Positions 51,501 to 60,500 of a stretch of 64,000 bases of DNA are shown here, in pieces; the first letter of the stretch is position 1; every line of letters begins with the position of its first letter. The DNA lies in assembly GCA_911728435.2 (NCBI GenBank), contig OU452204.1, forward strand, positions 3,472,001-3,536,000, in the 5' to 3' direction. The stretch comes from Apoderus coryli (Eukaryota; Arthropoda; Insecta; Coleoptera; Attelabidae). A model generated the notes under the pieces. It worked only from the letters and a program-made list of their open reading frames with translations, had not been told where the DNA came from and did not search any database. Made by a program: the position numbers and the translations under genes.

Positions 51501-54500
51501 AAAAGCACCAAGATAATATGTTTATTACTTACAGATGTTGTATGATATTTACAAAAATATTATATTTCCTAAACTAATAGAAAATATCCATAAAATCACA
51601 CAACTAGTATACGTAATACCAGTGGCGTGGTGTCTTATTACAGTCTGACAGCGCTCTTAAACGAAAACCCTTGTAAACTTTTTATTTTCTCCGGTAGGGC
51701 GTTGTAATATTTAGAAATCGTATAGGAAAATGACCGCTCAAACATTGATGTGTGTAGCGGTGGCGTAATGACAGTTTTATGCCGAATATTCACATCATGC
51801 ATAGATCCCCGGAACTTCAATGTTTCATATAAGTATTCCGGCTTTTTTCTTCTAATGATTTTATTAAACAAAATTAATTAATGAAAGATCCGACGTTGTT
51901 TCATTCCTAACCAGCCGATTTCCGTAATCTTAGTGCTAATGCCTCTTTCACCTACGAATTCCACATAGAAGCCGTGTGCATGAATTCTGCATCAACTGAA
52001 TCTTGTTCTCATCAATTTTAGTTAAACAAGGACTATATATATCATCGCCATAATTAAAATGTGGCAATACTAAATTGTCGCATATAAGTTTTTTTGTTTG
52101 CTAGTTAGGGCATCTTCTACCACCTTTTAAATTAGTAAAAGCCTTCCTTATGCAAAGGCTCACATGCTTCGTAAACCTCAATTCGGTATCCAGTACGATC
52201 CCCAGGTTTTTTGCAGAGTCAGTGCTCTTTAAAGCGACATTATCAATCACCATGATATGCTTTTACCAGTTCTGAAATGTCATGATTGATCCTGTCAACA
52301 CTTTCCTCGACCGCATTTGGTGCAATTTGTCAATATATCTTGGTATCATCCGCGTACATGTGAGCCTTACAAACTTGTAAGGATTCGGTAACCTGGGACG
52401 TATAGAAAGAAAACAAAATTGGGGACAAAATAGAGCCCTGCGGAATGCCACTCATCAATCATTCTATTTGCGATAGCTTTCCTTTATGGGAAATAGCTCA
52501 GTCAAATAGTTTTTAATTAGGACGGTGGATGGACCGCTGAAACCCATATACCTCAGAATACCAATCAATAAATTATGATCAAGCCTATCAAATGCTTTAC
52601 TGTAATCCAGCAGTACTAAACCCGTCATTTTACCTTGATCAGTAGCCGTAAATAGATCATCTGTGGTATTAATCAATGCAGTGCAGCAACTATAATCGGA
52701 TCTGAACCCCGTTTGAATTTTGGACAATAAGCTTTCTTGTTTTGTTACAAAATGTATCCAACAAAATTGTTATTATTCTACATTGCTGAGTGAATATTTA
52801 TTTATTCACATGTTTCAGCTCAAAGTACGCCTCACGCTTGGGCCCCTCATACGCTTGAATGCTTCCCAAAAGCATTGGCAGACTTTTTCACACAACACGC
52901 TGTTCCAAAAGAGAATAAACAACAGTTGAAGAAAGCCGTAGAAGAAGAGAACCGTAAATGGTCCTCAATGAATAATGAGAATGATATTATGGCACATTTC
53001 GGTGTACCGGGTACACCTCCATTGTTTTTATGTTTGTTGTGGAAAATGTTGTTGGAAACAAACCATATTAGTCCAATTGCTTACAAGTAAGTTTATGAAT
53101 TTTAACTTTTTTGTTTAATTTCTAATAAGCTGTTAAACATTTTCTTATTATTTTTTTTTTGACGTTTAGAATTCTTGAGCGAATTGGTGCCCGCGCCCTC
53201 TCCGCCCATCTCCGTAAGTTCTGCGACTGCCTCGTTTTTGAATTCACAAATTCGCCTGGGGGCCAACATGTGAACAAATGCGTTGATACAATCAATGACA
53301 TGATTTGGAAATACAACATTGTTACTATCGATAGATTGGTGTTGTGTTTAGCGTTGAGGACGCAAGAAGGCAGCGAAGCCCAAGTGAGTTTAAAATTGTA
53401 TTAATTTATCATCTACAAGCGTTTTCATTTTTATAATACTTTATCCCACCACTGACAAGGGCTTGCACGCTATGTAACGGTTGGTTCTTAAATAGACATG
53501 TAAATTATTTCGGCGGAAGTGTTTCCTCCTTTAAGCGCGAACTAGGAGAGTATTTAAGGTCAGTCCATTTGTAGATGTTTTTCTGTATCATTGCTGTTGA
53601 TGACGGTTCTAATCTTTCACGTGTATTTAATTTAAGTTATAATAATTAATTTATACCATTGTCATATATATTTTTTTGTATTTTTGTATTTTTTTTTGAT
53701 ATTTCTGGATAATTTATGCATAATATGTTTTGTCTTGTAATTGGGCGTAAGCCTGTTAGACATAATAAAGATTATTATTATTATTATATCCCCAAGATAA
53801 TAAATCTAACAAGTTAAATTAAATTATAAATCAACAATTCTCTATTTATGAATTGCTTGTTACATAAAGTAAGAAGGCTTTTAGTTATAATAAATTTAAT
53901 TTATTCAATCACCCTTACAAACACCACAAGTGGTAATTACATGTAAAGCAGTAACAGGCTTAAAGATAACAATACTTAAATATTCCAAGAACAAAACAGA
54001 AAAAAAAAGAACAAACCAATCCTAAAGTATTAAACTACATACACTATCAACACCCAACTCAGACATCAAAACCGATTATCATTGCTCAACATTCTTGATA
54101 TCACTGCTAGAAAAGAGTTAAACATATCCAGGTTATTTTCAACCATATACCTATTACATAAATATCACCATCATATAATTAATTGGCGACAGACTTTCCT
54201 GTTTTATTGAAAATAAGCTTTTATCCGTTATTCTTAAATTAATTTTTGGTACTCTAAAATTAATCTAATCAAGAAAATCACAATCTGTGTATTTCAAGTA
54301 ATTTACAATAAAATAAAGAAACTTGATACATTGTATTTCTCTTCTACTTCGTAGCGTTTTGAATTGAAATTCTAAAAGCATCGATCTATAGGATATCATA
54401 GAAGGATATATATCATGTTTTCTCTTATATATACCTCAAAAATCTTTTTTGTACCTTTTCAATGAGATCATTGTTGACAGCAGCTGAGGGTGACCATACA

Positions 54501-57500
54501 ACAGATGGTCGCACAAGAGCATTGTATATTTTTATGACTGTGGTGATCCCAAAATGCCGGCTGTTACGCAGAACAAAACCCAGAGACCTGAGGGCCTTTC
54601 CGACACAATGTTGGTAGTGGTTATTGAACCTAAAGTCTTCTCGGATGTCAACTCCCAAATCTAGGGTCTCAGTTTTGCGAGGCAACACTGTACCACCACT
54701 CAGATAATCAGAGGTGATAGGCGCAACCTTCCTACGTAGATTCAATTCCATGTTGTTATGAAGACACCAGTCCAGAACACGATTCAAGTCTCTCTGTAGC
54801 AAATTCGAATGGTCATAATCAACGATAGCGCGGTAAATCTTAGTCATCCGCATACAGTATATAATAATAAATACTTTATTGTACGTCTAACAGATCAACA
54901 CCCAATAACAAGACAATTCTAAGTACTAGACAATGGATATTATCTCAATAATATAATATAAACTAAATAATTGATAAAAATTATCGAAAAAGCATGATCT
55001 CAGCAATATAAAGTTAATACACAATACAACAAAATCACCATACGCTCCACGCTCTACATGTCCAGGGTAGTACCGATACAAACCAGCGCGAAAAGACCAC
55101 AGTGACCCGTCAAAGTAATGTACAGATCGATGTATATTAAGACGATCGCAGGTTCGGCATGCTCGGTAAAGAGGTGATCTCGATGCATAATTAAACTCTC
55201 ATCATTCATCGTTCGAGAATAAAATTGTGGTAAATTAAAGGGCAGTTGTTCCAAGGGGCGAGGGGAGTCAATTAAGCCGTTTATAAGCTTAAACAGGAAT
55301 ATTTGACCAGCTGAATCTCTACGAAAAAGCAATGAATTAACATTAAATCTGTTTAATAATATATTACGGTCAATGCCTCTGACTGGGAAATATCCATCGA
55401 TCTTAAAAGCTAAAATTTTTAAATATTTTCTTTGAATACGCTCCAATTCTACCTGGTATAAAGGAGACCATATAAAAGAGGCGTATTCCAATCTAGAGCG
55501 GGCAAAACTTACGCACAGCTGAAGCAGACAGTCAATATCCTGAAAATCAGTAGTTGAGCGGAGAATAAAACCCATCATTCGGATCGCTCTTTGTGAAATA
55601 GAGTCTATATGAGCATCAAACGATATTTCACTATCCATGATCACTCCCAAGTCCTTTATTGACTCACAAGATTCAAGAACAACACCATTCAGCGTATAAT
55701 TGAAATTAATTACACTCTGTCGTCTGGTAAATGACATGAGTTTGCACTTACTGACGTTGAGCGGAAGCCTGTTTCTAATGCCCCATTGCTCGAGATCCCG
55801 CTGCAAGCACACACAGTCCTCTTCGGTAGCAATTGGTCTGTACAATTTCAAATCATCGGCGAACAAAAGATAGTCGCTAGAGACTTCAGCAGCGATGTCG
55901 TTTAGATAGATGTCAAATAAGAGTGGAGCTAGATTGCTTCCCTGAGGTGCACCACTGGTAGGAGTAAAAGATGAAGATCGAAAATCTCCGATTTCGACAA
56001 ATTGCTCGCAGTCAGATAGAAAAGAATTGAAAAATTGCACAATACGTTGTTGAAAGCCCACGATATCCAGCTTAGTCATAAGTATTGCATGATCGATCCT
56101 ATCAAAGGCCTTCGAGAAGTCAGCGTATATCGCATCAACTTGTAAGCCATTATTACGAGCTGAGTATATATCCTGAGTAAAGCAGGTCAGATTGGTAACA
56201 GTTGAGCGACCAGTAAAAAATCCCTGTTGATATTGGGAGATGCCATTTTTGACTTGATTAAAATCTCACATACACGAACATCTCAAAAACCTTCGAGAAG
56301 TTAGACAAAATTGAAATCGGCCGATAATTCTCAATATGATCTTTAGCACCAGATTTATAGATCGGACAAACACGAGAGATCTTCCGAGCAGTCGGAAATG
56401 TGCAAGACTGTAGGGACTTGTTAATCAAAACGCGCAGTGGCTCAGCGAAGCCATGAGGTGGCTGAGCATCTACTGAGATATACCGAGTGTCCCCATTACT
56501 TAACTTGTAATGGCACCAGCAAAATGCATACAGGCACCAAAACCGCAATATCGGTAACGGTCCAGTTCTCCCAATCCCTCATATCTAGTCCATGGCCTCT
56601 GCAACGGAGGCAACCCCTCTTTGTTAAAGTGATTTTTTCAATAAATCCTTTATTTCTTATAATACCTGAAATCCGTGGTGTCTAGAGGAATCATAAGTAA
56701 AAAACTGTTTACTTTTCAGGTTTGTTCTTTTATCATTCAACTCGTTCTATTGAAAGCTACCGAATTCCGGAATCGCGTACAAGACTTTGTGAAGGACAAT
56801 TCACCCGACCATTGGAACCAAACAAACTGGCATGAGAAACACTTGGAATTCCATCGAAAGTATCCGGAGAAGTTTGCACCCGAAGAGCAAACTACCGGAT
56901 ATCACCCATACTTCGGCAATGTGTGTTTGCGTTTTTTGCCCGTTTTCGATATTGTTGTGCATCGATTTCTTGAAATCACTCAAGTAACGAAGAGTTTGGA
57001 GATTTTACTCGAGCATTTAGGATGTTTGTACAAGTTTCATGATAGGCCAGTAACGTATATGTACAATACGTTACATTACTATGAAGCCAAATTGAGAGAT
57101 AGACCACCATTGAAACGCAAGTAAGTTTTTAGATTATACGAAGTGTGACTATAAAATAACGAGTCGTCTAACAAAGATTAGTACACTCCTAGATGGTCAA
57201 AGCTGCAGAATCAGAACTCAAATTTGTCTTTTTGTTTTCTACATGTCTTATTAAAAACGCTGCCTTTCATCTATTGTTTGTAAAGTGCCTTTGGATTGTA
57301 TATTACTAGTTTTATTTTCTTGATATTAATATTTGTTAAGATATAAATTTAATTTCTAGGCTAGTGGCTGCCGTTCTAGGAAACCTTAAAGACACCCTTT
57401 CAGAACCATACCAGGCATTTTTAAGCCGCGCGTCAGACGACGTTTGGATACCTGAATTGGATTATTACATTCAGTTAGTGAAACGTGTGGTGCAAGTTGT

Positions 57501-60500
57501 TAGTGGTGTGTCGATAACGAATTCTGTTATTGATTGGAGATTTAATGAGTTCCCGAATGCCGGCGCTCATATATTGTACACGACCTCAGTTGAATTAATG
57601 GCTTTGTCTGCTGGTCCTACTGTCGTTGCTAATGGATTACTTGACGTAGTAACAAAAGGTGAGTTAACTATTTTATTTGAAAAATATATAGAAAATCTCT
57701 AATTTTCCTCAATCTAATGTACTTATTGCAACAAATTTACCGTAAACAAAAACCATTTTATCGACTCCCCACTTGTACTAAGCTAGTTTTAAAAATGTAA
57801 GTAAAAGAAGCAGATTTTTAATCATAAATTAATTTCTAGGCTCAAAAATGCATTCAATTTATAATTCATGTGAAAAATAAACTAAAATTTCTGACAGTGC
57901 AAATAAATGAAAGCATATTTGAAATTAACAATGGTTTCCGAACATTTGTTTAATTTCTTGTGGGTTTCACAAAGTTATTATTCACTACCCATCGTAGTAA
58001 TTCCAGAACAAGATAATCGCATATTTTTTAAAGTGTCATTTAGTTAGTAGTAGTTTTAATTCTCTCCTGATGATGCTAACATTGTTAGCGGAACGCGCGT
58101 CGAAAATAAAAAAATGTGTTTTGGTGAAGTGGTAAAACGTGTTTTAGTTTAGTGTTCTACGCCAAAGGTTCTACTCATCGATTATTTGATTTGATCTTAA
58201 AATCGAAGAACAATATTGGCTGATGATAGATTCTGTGGTTAGATTTTTCTTCACTCAATTTCACCTGCAGTTCTTGTTACTGCTATCGTTTATACTAAAA
58301 TTTACCTGAAAATTTCTTCTACATTACTCATTTCTAGATTTTCCACCCAATTTGGCATATGGTGCATTTTTGTGTTTTCTATTATTAAAATCTCACAGTT
58401 TTCTTGACAAGATTTAACCTGCAGTTTTTCTTACTGCTATTGATTTTATTTACATTTTTACTTGTTCGATAATTAAAAGCTAAATCCGCAATTGCAACGG
58501 TGCACATAATATTCCTTGTTGTTATTTATACCGACTTTGCCAAGGCTTTCGACAGGTTGGATCATGGGGTGCTAATTCGAAAGCTGGACAGGTATGGGTT
58601 TGTCAATAACCTGAAATCGCTATTTATTTAATATCTTCGGAACAGACAACAGTATGTGGTTTATAATACGTACGGATGTACATATGGTATCAACACGATG
58701 AGGATCATTTTGAACATTTATGAAAGTTCTGTTGGTAGTTATAATGGTGTTGTTTTTGTTTTGATATTATTAGTGTTATTGTTAATTTTTGTTATTTTCA
58801 TTGGTTATCCATTGTTATTTCGTTATTTCCCATGGCATTCGTGATCGGGGAGGGTTGAGGATGCATGATTTTTCAACGAGTTTTGGTGGGCGGCATTCTT
58901 TTGTCCATGGCCCTGAGACGAATAAGGTTTAGATGTGCGGTTTTGGACTTTTTTGTAGCGGATTCGATTTACTTTTCATTTTTGATGGGATATTTGTGTC
59001 ATTCCATTTGGGTTTTTAGGGAGGGATCAGGGGGGCCTTGGGCGTTGCAAGTATCGCCATCTAGCGGAGCCCCGGGAGGGGGAGGATTTGAGTTATTTTT
59101 TTTCTTCATCAGCAAGGCTTCAATTGTTGAGCGGGGGTTGGATTGATGAGTTCGGTTGGGCCGGGCCGGGGTTGTAGACATTATCATGGGTGGGGTTTCG
59201 TCCTTGCCTGCTGCCTTTGTTTCAGGCCGCACGGTGGGGGGTGCTGCACTAGGGGGATGCCGAGCCTCAGTGGCGTTGCTGTGGTGGTGTTGATTTTTTG
59301 ACTTGTATTGAGAAATTTTCGATGGGGGTGCATTTTTCGCTTTTCTGTGTCTGTTGCGCCCTCTAGCGGTATGGGTGGGAGCTGGACAACTGTTTCCGGC
59401 GATTTCCCGTGGTTGATTTCCCTAAGAGAGTTTTTTCCCCATTGCCCTGCGACTGTTGTTTCCTGAGATGTGCTGCCTGTCCACCCTTAGTGGAATACCC
59501 GGTATGCAATTGTTATATTTATATTGTTTTTTTTTCTGGGGTTTTGATTTAGATTTGGGTCTTTTTTTTGTGTATTCGGTTTTAATGCTTGTGTTGCATT
59601 ATGTATGAATATGTTTTATGATTATGTAATATTATTCAGTCATTGTATCTGAACATTTGTTAAATTGTCTTGTAATTGGGTGTAAACCTGTTAGGCAAGT
59701 AAGTAAATAATGGCTACAACTCCAAAAAATAAAGCATCCTCTGGTGTGCGTCAGGGTTCAAACCTGGGCCTATGCTTTTCTTGATCTTCATTAACGATCT
59801 AAACGATTCTCTGCATATTAACAGATTTTTTCGCTGACGATGTCAAGCTGTTCGCCTCTAACGTGTCGTACGAAGACTGTATAGGTCCTCAGGGGAGCTT
59901 GAGGCGGTGGAGAGTTGGTATAACATGTCATATTCGTGAAATAAAACTGCTTTTAATTTTCAGTATAGAGTTGGCCAGACTCGAGATTGTCTTTCGTTCC
60001 TCATATTAACTTAAAGGCAAATGAAGTGATTAGTGTTTTCGGTTTCATTGTTAGAAATTACACAGGCTTTAAAAATATAACTGCATTAGAAACATTTTGT
60101 TCTCATACGTTCGTTCGAAACTAGAGTATTGTTCAATGATCTGGTATCCTATCCATAAGTATGAAAAAATTCAAAGGAAATTCCTTAAATATAGAGGGGT
60201 AGATAATTCGATATTCTGTGATAGAGTAGCTTGGAGTTCCGTAGAATCCTTGCTTCCTTGAAATTTTTGTACGGTCTTTTAAACGGTAAAATCGATTGCC
60301 CTGACTTACTGAATGAGATTGGTATAAATGTTCCGCGACTGGAGAGTCATAACAGTTTTAGGTTTAACTGTAGACGTCCGATTACTAATCTATACACGAA
60401 ATCACCACTTTTTGTGATCTGCAATAATTTAAATATGATCTGTAACGACTGTGATATATGTAATTGTTCAGTGCACGATTAAATGGAGATTGCCCGTGAT

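Noticed and set aside
58656..59232. Opposed open frames in the G-rich region
   Set aside because: Composition-driven frames with no motifs; the segment is LINE untranslated sequence.
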